Below are positions 29,571 to 37,835 of a stretch of 64,000 nucleotides of DNA, piece by piece. The DNA is from a virus, in IMG/VR virus record IMGVR_UViG_3300031963_000064, positions 21,396 through 85,395 of that record, one strand, 5' to 3'. A program made the position numbers and the translations under genes. Positions within the stretch are counted from its first letter, which is position 1, and each line of letters begins with the position of its first letter. Under the pieces are notes generated by a model, which was not told the origin of the DNA, searched no databases, and saw only the letters and a list, made by a program, of their open reading frames with translations.

Positions 29571-30185
29571 TCACCATTCAGTAGGATTAAAGAAAAATAA
29601 TTGAACTAGACGACCATTTTGTAGATTGGTTCCGAAGTTATAATTATGAGAGTGCCACAGATTTGTTTTGAATATGACTATTCTATTATACTTCATGGGT
29701 GAAAGCAAGTATCGAGTCCATTTAGAACGATCTAAACCTTCACCATAAACTGTTGTCCACCATGCTTCTTTTGCCGATGAGTATCCATGATACTTTGCTT
29801 CATCATCTGTGCGTGGACAGGTTTCTGTATGAGTTTTATTATGGACCCAGAATGATGTGCCACCCTCATTAATGACTTGTTCTGGTGGATTGAGATAACA
29901 GACGGCACCAAACTCCCAGACAGGATCGACATGAACATCCTGACGGTAGGTATCCGTCTCTAATGACAAACGAAAATATCCGTTTGGTTGTGCAGGAGTC
30001 AGTTTACGATTCAGAACTGACTCAAACTTTTGATGTAGTGATTCTGGGTAGTAACCGTCTCTTGAGTTCTTTCCAGGATAAGTGTACCCATCCGTTGGTT
30101 CTGGATATGATTCATTCAGAGCAAACTGTCGAATCTCATCAGGGTTTGAATAGAAATCATCAATGACAATAATATTACGTCTCAT
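29571..30185 (-). CDS. DUF6445-like putative 2OG/Fe(II) oxygenase
   Basis: 204 aa. RQDVHVDPVWEFGAVCYLNP carries H85-x-D87, and NRIVIFKTNLWHSHNYNFG carries the distal H178. NGRLVQLFFF gives a candidate 2-oxoglutarate arginine. The YYPESLHQKF and RYLLSPMKYNRIVIF motifs are of the DUF6445 type that I associate with phage hydroxylase-like proteins. The substrate is unknown. It follows fibre 2 (25 nt gap) and precedes the sulfotransferase, as part of the fibre-modification block. Confidence 0.72.
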   Translation of the reverse strand: MRRNIIVIDDFYSNPDEIRQFALNESYPEPTDGYTYPGKNSRDGYYPESLHQKFESVLNRKLTPAQPNGYFRLSLETDTYRQDVHVDPVWEFGAVCYLNPPEQVINEGGTSFWVHNKTHTETCPRTDDEAKYHGYSSAKEAWWTTVYGEGLDRSKWTRYLLSPMKYNRIVIFKTNLWHSHNYNFGTNLQNGRLVQLFFFNPTEW

Positions 30186-30210
30186 AGTTTTTTGAATATT
30201 ATAACACTAA

Positions 30211-33200
30211 TTATACGTTAAATGATATTTGTGAATTACCTGGTAATGCATTACTAGTTGCACTTGATGCTGCAAAATTATTACGAGCAACACTTAAAAA
30301 TGCACCAGGAACTGCTGCTGTTGTATCAATGGAATAAGTGACCTTATCCATCGTTGATCTTGAACCACCACCACCAAAGTATCCTGCCACTAAAGATGAT
30401 GTTGCAACAACACTATCACGAGCAGCACTTAATGAGGCACCAGGAATTGTTGATCTTGTATCAGTGGAGTAAGTTAATTTATCCATTGTTGAATATGCAT
30501 TGGGATTAACAAAACCACCACCAAAGTAACCTGCTGTTGAGTTTCCTGTTGCGGCAACATTACTACCAACACTTAAAAATCCTGCAGTGGGAAGTGCTGA
30601 TATAAAATCATTTGAATAAGTGATCTTATCTACTGTTGTTCTTGCACCTGGAAGTGGAGTAAAGTTATTTCCACCACCAAAGTATCCTGCAGTTGAGTTT
30701 CCTGTTGCACTAGCACCATAACGAGGAGAACTTAAGGAAGGAATTTGCGAAATAATTTCAGTAGAATATGTAAGTTTACTTGCATTTGAATATGGTCCAG
30801 GTGCAGCGGGAAAACCACCGCCACCAAAGTATCCTGCTGCTGGAGAACTTACTGCAGCAATATTTCTACGATCTCTGGTTATACTGGATCCAGATATAAT
30901 TGTTTTTGTATCTGTTATATAATAAATTTTATCCATTAAAGAATAATCCGAACTAGACCCTGGCTGGGGACCTCCAGAAAAATATGCTGTTGTTGAATTT
31001 CCGGTTGCACAATGATTATAACGAGCACCATTTAATGCTGCACCAGGAACTGCTGCTGTTGTATCTGATGCATAAGTAACCTTATCCATTGTTGAATATA
31101 CGAAAGAAGCAATACCACCACCAAAATATCCAAAATTTGAAAATATTGTTCCTGTCTGAAAAGTCGGTTGAGGTAGTGCATTTGCTCTGGCACTCGCTGC
31201 TCCAAGATAAGTGCGAGCAGCACTTAATGCGGCACCAGGAACTGCTGCTGTGGTATCTGATGCATAAGTAACCTTATCCATTGTTGCCACTATGGCACCA
31301 CTAAAACCACAACCAAAGTATCCAGCGGATGAAGATCCTGTTGCAGAAAGAGAATAACGTGTTGCACTTAATGCGGCACCAGGAACTGTTGATCTAGTAT
31401 CAGTTGAATAAGTCACCTTATCCATTGTCGATGATGCAGGAACACCACCACCAAAGTATCCTGCTGTTGAAGAACCTGTTGCGGCAAGAGAATAGCGAGC
31501 AATACTTAATGCTGCACCAGGAACTGCTGATGTAGTATCGGTCGAATAAGTGACCTTTTCCATTGTTGTTAATGGACCAGGAAAACCACCACCAAAGTAT
31601 CCTGATGTTGAGTTACCTGTTGCAGCAAGACCACTACGAGCACTTAATGAGGCACCTGGCAGCGCAGCAGTGGTATCTGATGAATAAGTCAATTTATCCA
31701 TTGTCGATGCCACAGGATTACCACCACCAAAGTATCCTGCGGATGAAGATCCAGTTGCGGCAAGGTATTTACGAGCAGCACTTAAAGCAGCGCCAGGAAC
31801 TACTGCTGTTGTATCTGATGCATAAGTCACTTTATCCATTGTTGAATATAAATTAGGAGATACAATACCACCACCAAAGTATCCTGATATTGAATTTCCA
31901 GTTGCAGCAGAACCTCGACGTGCCACACTTAATGAAGCACCAGGAACTGCTACGGTAGTATCTGATGAATAAGTAACCTTATCCATTGTTGATGATGATG
32001 TTGAAGGACTAGGACCTCCCCCACCAAAGTATCCAGTGTTTGGTACAGATGCATTGAAAATTGTAGGTGTTACTGTCGTTGCTGGTGGTTGAAACAATGC
32101 ATTGGCTCTGGCACTTGATGCGGCAAGATCATAACGAGCAACACTTAATGCGGCACCAGGAACTGCTGCTGTGGTATCTGATGAATAAGTGACCTTATCC
32201 ATTGTTGAGCTTACAGGACCAGAAGTACCACCACCACCAAAGTATCCTGCTGTTGAAGATCCTGTTGCGGCAAGACCATAACGAACAGCACTTAATGCAG
32301 CACCAGGAACTGCTGCAGTAGTATCAGTAGAATAAGTGACCTTATCCATTGTTGAATGATAATTAAATGCAGATCCCGTAAAATAATAACCACCACCAAA
32401 GTATCCTACTGTTGAGTTACCTGTTGCAGCAAGAGCGGCTCGAGCCGCACTTAATGAAGCACCAGGAACTGCTGCAGTAGTATCAGTCGAATAAGTGACC
32501 TTATCCATTCTTGATATATTATTAAATCCACCACCAAAATACCCTGCCGTTGAGTTTCCTGTTGCGGCAAGTTTACTGCGACTAATACTTAATGCTGCTC
32601 CAGGAAGATCAGACATAGTATTTGAATTATAACTTAATTTAGACATTCTAGTGCCAGGACTACCACCACCAAAGTATCCTGCTGTTGAGTTTCCTGTTGC
32701 GGAAAGACCATAGTTGATTGAACTAAAAAATGCTGTGGTTGGTGCTACTGCATTTGTATCTGCCGCATAAGTTATTATCTGTACCGATGAAACAAAATTT
32801 GATATACTATAATCAAATCCACCTCCAAAGTATCCTGCTGTTGTGTTACCTGTTGCACCTTGTTGAGCTCTTGCAACCGCAAAAAAAGCACTAGGAATTG
32901 CTGCAGTTAAATCTGTTGAATAGTTTAATTTATCAACTGTGGCGCTGGAAGCACCACCTGCAAAATATCCTGTTTGTGGAGATAAAGTTCCATCAATAAA
33001 TTTTGATGATGCAGATGATGGTAAAGTACTTACTACTCCCGGCAGTGCATTTGCTCTTGAACTCAGTGCAGCAAGAGTATTGCGAGGAATACTTAAAGCT
33101 GCTGTAGCAACTGCTGAAGTATTTTCTGTTGCAAAAGTCAACTTATCCATCGTCGAACTTACGCCAGGTGAATTTCCTCCACCAAAGTATCCTGCTGTTG

Positions 33201-34050
33201 AGTTTCCTGTTGCAGCAAGACTACTACGTACAGTGCTTAAATTTGCGCTAGTTGGTGCTAAAGCAGTTGTATCTGATGAATATGTAAGTTTATCCATCGT
33301 AGATACGTTAGAAGGAGATAATCCACCTCCAAAGTATCCTGCTGTTGAAGAACCTGTTGCGGCAAGAGAATAGCGAGCAACAGTTAAGTTTGCACCAGGA
33401 ATGAGACTACATGTGTCATAAACATATGTAACCTTATCCATTGTCGATCTTGGAGATCCCTCAAAACCACCACCAAAGTATCCTGCTGTTGTGGATCCTG
33501 TCGCACCAAAACCAAAACGAGCAACATTTAATGCGGCACCAGGAACTGCTGCTGTAGTATCAGTTGAATAAGTCAACTTATCCATTGTTGAATATGTACC
33601 AGGAACACCAGGAAATAGACCACCACCAAAGTATCCTGCCGTTGAGTTTCCTGTTGCAGCGAGAGCACGACGAGCAACACTTAAGAATGCACCAGGAACT
33701 ACCGCAGTAATATCAGTAGAATAATTAAGTTTATCTACTGTCGAATAAGCACCAGGAGCAAAACCACCACCAAAGTATCCTGCTGTTGAGTTTCCTGTTG
33801 CAGCAAGTTGATAACGAGCAGCACTTAATGCAGCACCAGGAACTACCGCAGTAATATCAGTAGAATAATTAAGTTTATCTACTGTCGAATAAGCACCAGG
33901 AGCAAAACCACCACCAAAGTATCCAGTATTTGATGCTACTGATTGTAGTGGTGATGGTGAAACCCATATATCAGTTAGCGGAACATAATCTCCTGCTAAT
34001 GAATTATCAACAACATCAAATAGTCCAAAAACCCCCCGTGTATCAGGCAT
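30211..34050 (-). CDS. Giant Kelch-like repeat fibre, paralog 2 (1279 aa)
   Basis: Begins MPDTRGVFGLFDVVDNSLAG. I count 24 GYFGGG-type repeats in four blocks of six, with linkers LSSRANALPGVVSTLP, ASSARANALFQPPATTV and ASARANALPQPTFQTG. It is the most diverged of the three: several blades depart from STMDKVTY (for example MSKLSYNSNTM, VDKLNYSTD, ASKLTYSTE). It ends NALPGNSQISFNV. The first two blades carry a duplicated segment, FAPGAYSTVDKLNYSTD, that is the same at DNA level (a recent internal duplication). It overlaps by 8 nt the DUF6445-like gene upstream. Confidence 0.8.
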   Translation of the reverse strand: MPDTRGVFGLFDVVDNSLAGDYVPLTDIWVSPSPLQSVASNTGYFGGGFAPGAYSTVDKLNYSTDITAVVPGAALSAARYQLAATGNSTAGYFGGGFAPGAYSTVDKLNYSTDITAVVPGAFLSVARRALAATGNSTAGYFGGGLFPGVPGTYSTMDKLTYSTDTTAAVPGAALNVARFGFGATGSTTAGYFGGGFEGSPRSTMDKVTYVYDTCSLIPGANLTVARYSLAATGSSTAGYFGGGLSPSNVSTMDKLTYSSDTTALAPTSANLSTVRSSLAATGNSTAGYFGGGNSPGVSSTMDKLTFATENTSAVATAALSIPRNTLAALSSRANALPGVVSTLPSSASSKFIDGTLSPQTGYFAGGASSATVDKLNYSTDLTAAIPSAFFAVARAQQGATGNTTAGYFGGGFDYSISNFVSSVQIITYAADTNAVAPTTAFFSSINYGLSATGNSTAGYFGGGSPGTRMSKLSYNSNTMSDLPGAALSISRSKLAATGNSTAGYFGGGFNNISRMDKVTYSTDTTAAVPGASLSAARAALAATGNSTVGYFGGGYYFTGSAFNYHSTMDKVTYSTDTTAAVPGAALSAVRYGLAATGSSTAGYFGGGGTSGPVSSTMDKVTYSSDTTAAVPGAALSVARYDLAASSARANALFQPPATTVTPTIFNASVPNTGYFGGGGPSPSTSSSTMDKVTYSSDTTVAVPGASLSVARRGSAATGNSISGYFGGGIVSPNLYSTMDKVTYASDTTAVVPGAALSAARKYLAATGSSSAGYFGGGNPVASTMDKLTYSSDTTAALPGASLSARSGLAATGNSTSGYFGGGFPGPLTTMEKVTYSTDTTSAVPGAALSIARYSLAATGSSTAGYFGGGVPASSTMDKVTYSTDTRSTVPGAALSATRYSLSATGSSSAGYFGCGFSGAIVATMDKVTYASDTTAAVPGAALSAARTYLGAASARANALPQPTFQTGTIFSNFGYFGGGIASFVYSTMDKVTYASDTTAAVPGAALNGARYNHCATGNSTTAYFSGGPQPGSSSDYSLMDKIYYITDTKTIISGSSITRDRRNIAAVSSPAAGYFGGGGFPAAPGPYSNASKLTYSTEIISQIPSLSSPRYGASATGNSTAGYFGGGNNFTPLPGARTTVDKITYSNDFISALPTAGFLSVGSNVAATGNSTAGYFGGGFVNPNAYSTMDKLTYSTDTRSTIPGASLSAARDSVVATSSLVAGYFGGGGSRSTMDKVTYSIDTTAAVPGAFLSVARNNFAASSATSNALPGNSQISFNV
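33720..33920. repeat. Recent internal duplication in fibre 2
   Basis: The segment coding for FGGGFAPGAYSTVDKLNYST and its flanks occurs twice in a row, in the first and second blades, with identical bases over the core (about 33720-33770 and 33855-33915). The rest of the fibre's blades are more diverged. Confidence 0.7.
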
Positions 34051-34549
34051 TTCTTATTATTATCTTCTGATAAAGCATAGAGTTATTTAGTTTACTCTCA
34101 TAAGAATGCCAACGATTTCCGCGGAACAAAACCATTCGATTATACCTTGCAGGAATGTTACCGTACTCTTTCCACAAACTCAGATCAGAAGAGAAGACTT
34201 GACTCAGTTGACTCTCATCAATCTGATATTGAATCATCTCTTCCTTTGTTGGAAATGTTTCTAATCCCGTTGCAAGGTGAGAGTAAAACTTGACTCCAAA
34301 CTCACCAAATGACTCAAGAGGTAGAGTCAAATAAATCAGAGCGATCCAATCACACTCAAGGTGTGCAACTACACCAGGAAGACTTCCAGTTTGATTGGAT
34401 GCTGATATAATTTCAATCGGATTCCCAATGATCTGTGAGATTTTTCCTACAGTCTCATCAGTAATCACACACTGGTTTTCAAAAAAACCTTTATGATACT
34501 GGTGTGCAATATCATAAAGGTCATCAACGATAATGATCTGTTCGGTCAT
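34043..34549 (-). CDS. DUF6445-like protein, partly degenerate (168 aa)
   Basis: MTEQIIIVDDLYDIAHQYHK, then GVVAHLECDWIALIYLTLPL, then ARYNRMVLFRGNRWHSYESK. It has the same layout as the oxygenase-like protein at 29571, but the proximal HxD reads HLECD (H then D four on), so the metal site may be altered. The distal His is in RWHS. Either a divergent oxygenase or an inactive relative. It overlaps fibre 2 by 8 nt and the 291-aa gene by 4 nt. Confidence 0.65.
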   Translation of the reverse strand: MTEQIIIVDDLYDIAHQYHKGFFENQCVITDETVGKISQIIGNPIEIISASNQTGSLPGVVAHLECDWIALIYLTLPLESFGEFGVKFYSHLATGLETFPTKEEMIQYQIDESQLSQVFSSDLSLWKEYGNIPARYNRMVLFRGNRWHSYESKLNNSMLYQKIIIRNA

Positions 34550-35397
34550 TCTTCGGTATAGGTTCCAGAAATCTTTTTCTGTTCTTCTGCAGGTTTGATT
34601 GCGGCACCATAACCAAGATCAGCACCAGTGATCTTCTCATAACCTCTCATCACTTTACCCTGAAGATCATTGATAAACTCCATTCTTCCCTGATGATCAA
34701 GAAGTTTATTCATTGGCAGATAACCTTCCTTGAAATTGTTTCTTGGATCAACCATTGCAGGAGCAGATGCACGACGCATTGCCTGTAGGTTTGCACCAGA
34801 GATACCAGTCTGTGCTGCCATCAGATCGTCCAGTGCCTGTTCTGCAAGACGAGTATCCCAATACTCTTGGTTCTCTTCCAGGAACTGCTCTCTGGTAGGA
34901 GGAGTACCACCGTTCTGTTCGACCAGTTTTGCAAGCATCTTATCCAGGTGCTGCATCTGGTGTAGACGATCACGAATTTCCATCTCACTACCTTTCAGAT
35001 AATGAGTTAGTTCAAGTTCTTCAAGATCATACCAGCAGAGTTTCTTACCACCACCAGGACCACCAGTTTCCCACATGATGGGTTGAGTCTTATCCTTATC
35101 GTTCCACTTGTACTCAAACTCACGAACTCTCTCTTTCATTTCGATGAGTTTGAACATGTATCCCGATGCCATGATACGACGTTCTTTTAGAATGTGCTCG
35201 AAAGATACAGAGATATTATGAGTATTCAGACCAATGAACTTTTCAATTTGGAAGTTGGTTCTTCCCTGTGCCATTTCCTTATCACTTTCTTCCCAGGCAA
35301 AAACATTCTGAGATGCCTGTGCCAGGTAATCATCATTCAGAACTGCTTCTTGTGCGTTGATTGGTGTATAAGTCAATGCAAAATTTTCTTTAGTCAT
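34546..35397 (-). CDS. Conserved fibre-region protein of unknown function
   Basis: Start chosen at MTKENFALTYTPINAQEA (35397), since I recall the family beginning this way; an ATG 24 nt earlier is in frame. Core: GRTNFQIEKFIGLNTHNISV, KERRIMASGYMFKLIEMKER, WETGGPGGGKKLCWYDLEEL and a coiled region, then QTGISGANLQAMRRASAPAM. This is a recurring cyanophage protein near tail-fibre genes. No enzymatic motif is evident; it may be a fibre assembly factor or structural. Confidence 0.68.
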   Translation of the reverse strand: MTKENFALTYTPINAQEAVLNDDYLAQASQNVFAWEESDKEMAQGRTNFQIEKFIGLNTHNISVSFEHILKERRIMASGYMFKLIEMKERVREFEYKWNDKDKTQPIMWETGGPGGGKKLCWYDLEELELTHYLKGSEMEIRDRLHQMQHLDKMLAKLVEQNGGTPPTREQFLEENQEYWDTRLAEQALDDLMAAQTGISGANLQAMRRASAPAMVDPRNNFKEGYLPMNKLLDHQGRMEFINDLQGKVMRGYEKITGADLGYGAAIKPAEEQKKISGTYTEE

Positions 35398-35445
35398 AAC
35401 TTCTGTCAAATGTATAGACATTTTATCATATTATATAGGGTAATT

Positions 35446-37149
35446 TCAAGAGACGCAACTTTGAGCAAGAACTTGATTAGCAATTTCTTTTCCCCACTTC
35501 TGTTCAAAATAATTTCGATAATTTTTTTCTCGCTCTAAGGTTACTTCTTTTGATTCAGATCCTCTCCAAGTTGATTTACCACAAAAATGAAGTAGATAAG
35601 ATTCGCAGTTAATATCAACATCAAATCCAAGTTGTTGTGCTCTTAATCGATAGTCCGTATCTTCAGCACCGTTCTTAAAGTTTTCATCTAGAAATCCAAC
35701 TTTTAATAGAACTTCACAAGGAATATAAAAACAATAAAATCCAATAATTGTTTTATTAAGATTTAATGTTTTTGAATCGATCAACTTAGAAAATGTATTT
35801 AACTCCTGTTCTTTATTATCATAATCTTCAATATCCATCACTGATTTAATTTTCAAACTCCCATATTCTCCAGGTAATTTTTGGTTACACAATGGAACTA
35901 AAATTTTGTTTCTAGCAGTGAAGTTTTGATTCCAGTCTTCAGTAAAAACTATATCATTACTTAAACCAAAAAAGTCAACTCGATCAACAGCAGCAAGTTT
36001 CATGATAAAGTTCATATTCTCCGCAAAAGTTTTTGGAGTATTATTTGAAATTACAGTGATTTTATTTTGATAATTTGAAAGTTGATATTGATTGTCATTA
36101 TCAATTAAGAAAAATTTATCATGTTCATTTAAATCAGTATTTTTGAAGAAAGAATCAATTGCCAAGTTAGTGTATTGCTCTGTATCATGAGTGCTTACCA
36201 TACAATAATACACTGGTCTTTTCTCTACACTTTTATTTTGTATCGTATCAATCAGATTTTTCCATTGCTCTGCAATCTTTTTCCAGTCATATTTTTCGGT
36301 CACATAATCCGAAATGATCTTAGAAACTTCTTGATAGAACTTCGGTTCCTTTTCATAATAATCCAATGCCAGGCAACAGGCATTAGCAAAGTTAACCAGG
36401 AAATTCTCAGTGACCTTCCAACCTTTGGATGTATTCTCACCTTCAATTGGAACCACAGTTGCATTCTTCTCTCCAGCAACCTCTGCGAGTGCTCCAATAT
36501 TTGTGATGATTGGATAAGCACCACAACGCATTGCCTCACACATTGATTGGCAAAATGTTTCTTCCCAAATATTCGGATGAATAAAAAATGCAGACTCTTG
36601 ATAATGTTTTACTAATTCTTCCTGAGTAACTGCGCGGGAGTATTCTACATTTGGTAATGTTTTAATATGTTCATAAAGTTCAATAAAAGGATCATTTGAA
36701 ATTCCATACAAAGACATCGAAGAAAAAATCTTAAACTTTGTATCTGGATGAAATTGTTGGATCAATGGGATCACTTTTGATAATACTTCAAGACCCTTAT
36801 AAGGAATTGAAGTAAAGATCATTGTTTTTGTTTTTTGAATTGAATGTGAAAAAATATCATAGATTCCAACTGGAATTACTGTAATTTTGTGTTCAGGAAC
36901 ATTTAAGTATTTTACAAACTGATCCTTATTCCATTGAGAAGGAGATACAATATGATCTACAATTGTATGATCAAAATTTAAAAATATTGGTTGATCATAA
37001 GCATGATGTGCCCAAAGAATTTTATATTGATGATTCGATTTTTTAATTTCTTCTGGTAAGTGTGATACAAAAACATTTTCAGGTAACTGATAATGTTCTG
37101 CCAATCGAATATAACATTTTTCAGTTCCACCTGTAATTTGAGTTGCCAT
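35446..37149 (-). CDS. Fused glycosyltransferase, GT-B + GT-A type (567 aa)
   Basis: Residues ~1-290 have the GT4-like features IPVGIYDIF, FTSIPYKGLEVLSKVIPLIQ and HPNIWEETFCQSMCEAMRCG (sugar-nucleotide site E). Residues ~310-567 are a GT2-like half: YYCMVSTHDTEQYTNLAIDS, FFLIDNDNQYQL, FFGLSNDIVFTEDWNQNF and AEDTDYRLRAQQLG (a likely catalytic acid). The two halves are one frame with no gap, so this is a real fusion. It could build a two-sugar unit. It lies between fibres 2 and 3, so fibre or host surface glycosylation is likely. Confidence 0.82.
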   Translation of the reverse strand: MATQITGGTEKCYIRLAEHYQLPENVFVSHLPEEIKKSNHQYKILWAHHAYDQPIFLNFDHTIVDHIVSPSQWNKDQFVKYLNVPEHKITVIPVGIYDIFSHSIQKTKTMIFTSIPYKGLEVLSKVIPLIQQFHPDTKFKIFSSMSLYGISNDPFIELYEHIKTLPNVEYSRAVTQEELVKHYQESAFFIHPNIWEETFCQSMCEAMRCGAYPIITNIGALAEVAGEKNATVVPIEGENTSKGWKVTENFLVNFANACCLALDYYEKEPKFYQEVSKIISDYVTEKYDWKKIAEQWKNLIDTIQNKSVEKRPVYYCMVSTHDTEQYTNLAIDSFFKNTDLNEHDKFFLIDNDNQYQLSNYQNKITVISNNTPKTFAENMNFIMKLAAVDRVDFFGLSNDIVFTEDWNQNFTARNKILVPLCNQKLPGEYGSLKIKSVMDIEDYDNKEQELNTFSKLIDSKTLNLNKTIIGFYCFYIPCEVLLKVGFLDENFKNGAEDTDYRLRAQQLGFDVDINCESYLLHFCGKSTWRGSESKEVTLEREKNYRNYFEQKWGKEIANQVLAQSCVS

Positions 37150-37153
37150 AATA

Positions 37154-37807
37154 CTATCCTTGATAAATGTGATAACCAGTATGATTCAGTTTGATTGTTG
37201 TGTCTAACCAGATACTATAACCGACTGATTGTGCTCTGTGGAAAAAACTCTTATCCTCTGACATAAATCCATTCTGACTCTGATGCTCCGCAAAGTAATG
37301 ATAAGAATTATTCATCTCTGCTGGAGTATGTGGAGTATCAGAATGATAGTCTGATGGAATGTATTTAAGATTTGGATATTGTTTTGCGATGTCTAGAAAC
37401 ACCTGTCGATGAATCAGAACAAATCCCATTCCATTTCCATTGATCTTGACTAGATCTCCGTGTCGTTCTTCTGGTTGAACGATATCTACACAGTATCGTT
37501 CTGGGATGATCTTCATTGGATAGGCACCAGAAACAATTGGAACTTGATGTGCCATTAATTTTAGCACATCTTCTGGATTAAATCCAATGTCACTATCCAG
37601 GAAAAAGAGATACTCGTGTTCTGTATTGTTAATGAAAAAGTTGGCAACCTTAGATCTTGCCTGAGTAATCAGAGAAGAGTTTGTCAGGGTCAGGAGTCCG
37701 TGATGAACATTGTTACGGACTAGTGCTTTCCCTAGATTGAAAAGTCCAAGAGTTGTTTTTTCACTCACAATTCCTCCCATGCAGGGAAGACCAATCATTA
37801 AAGTCAT
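37154..37807 (-). CDS. GT-A glycosyltransferase (217 aa)
   Basis: MIGLPCMGGIVSEKTTLGLF, then a Ser/Arg helix (SSLITQARSKVANFFINNTE), then EYLFFLDSDIGFNPEDVLKL with the D71-x-D73 metal motif, and FMSEDKSFFHRAQSVGYSIW as the acceptor-side acid motif. This matches small phage GT-A enzymes of the Anp1/GT2-like kind. It is 4 nt upstream of the fused glycosyltransferase and 28 nt downstream of fibre 3. A late or constitutive promoter is not evident; it is probably read from the fibre 3 transcript. Confidence 0.82.
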   Translation of the reverse strand: MTLMIGLPCMGGIVSEKTTLGLFNLGKALVRNNVHHGLLTLTNSSLITQARSKVANFFINNTEHEYLFFLDSDIGFNPEDVLKLMAHQVPIVSGAYPMKIIPERYCVDIVQPEERHGDLVKINGNGMGFVLIHRQVFLDIAKQYPNLKYIPSDYHSDTPHTPAEMNNSYHYFAEHQSQNGFMSEDKSFFHRAQSVGYSIWLDTTIKLNHTGYHIYQG

Positions 37808-37835
37808 ATAGTCTTTTTGATTATTATACCACTAA

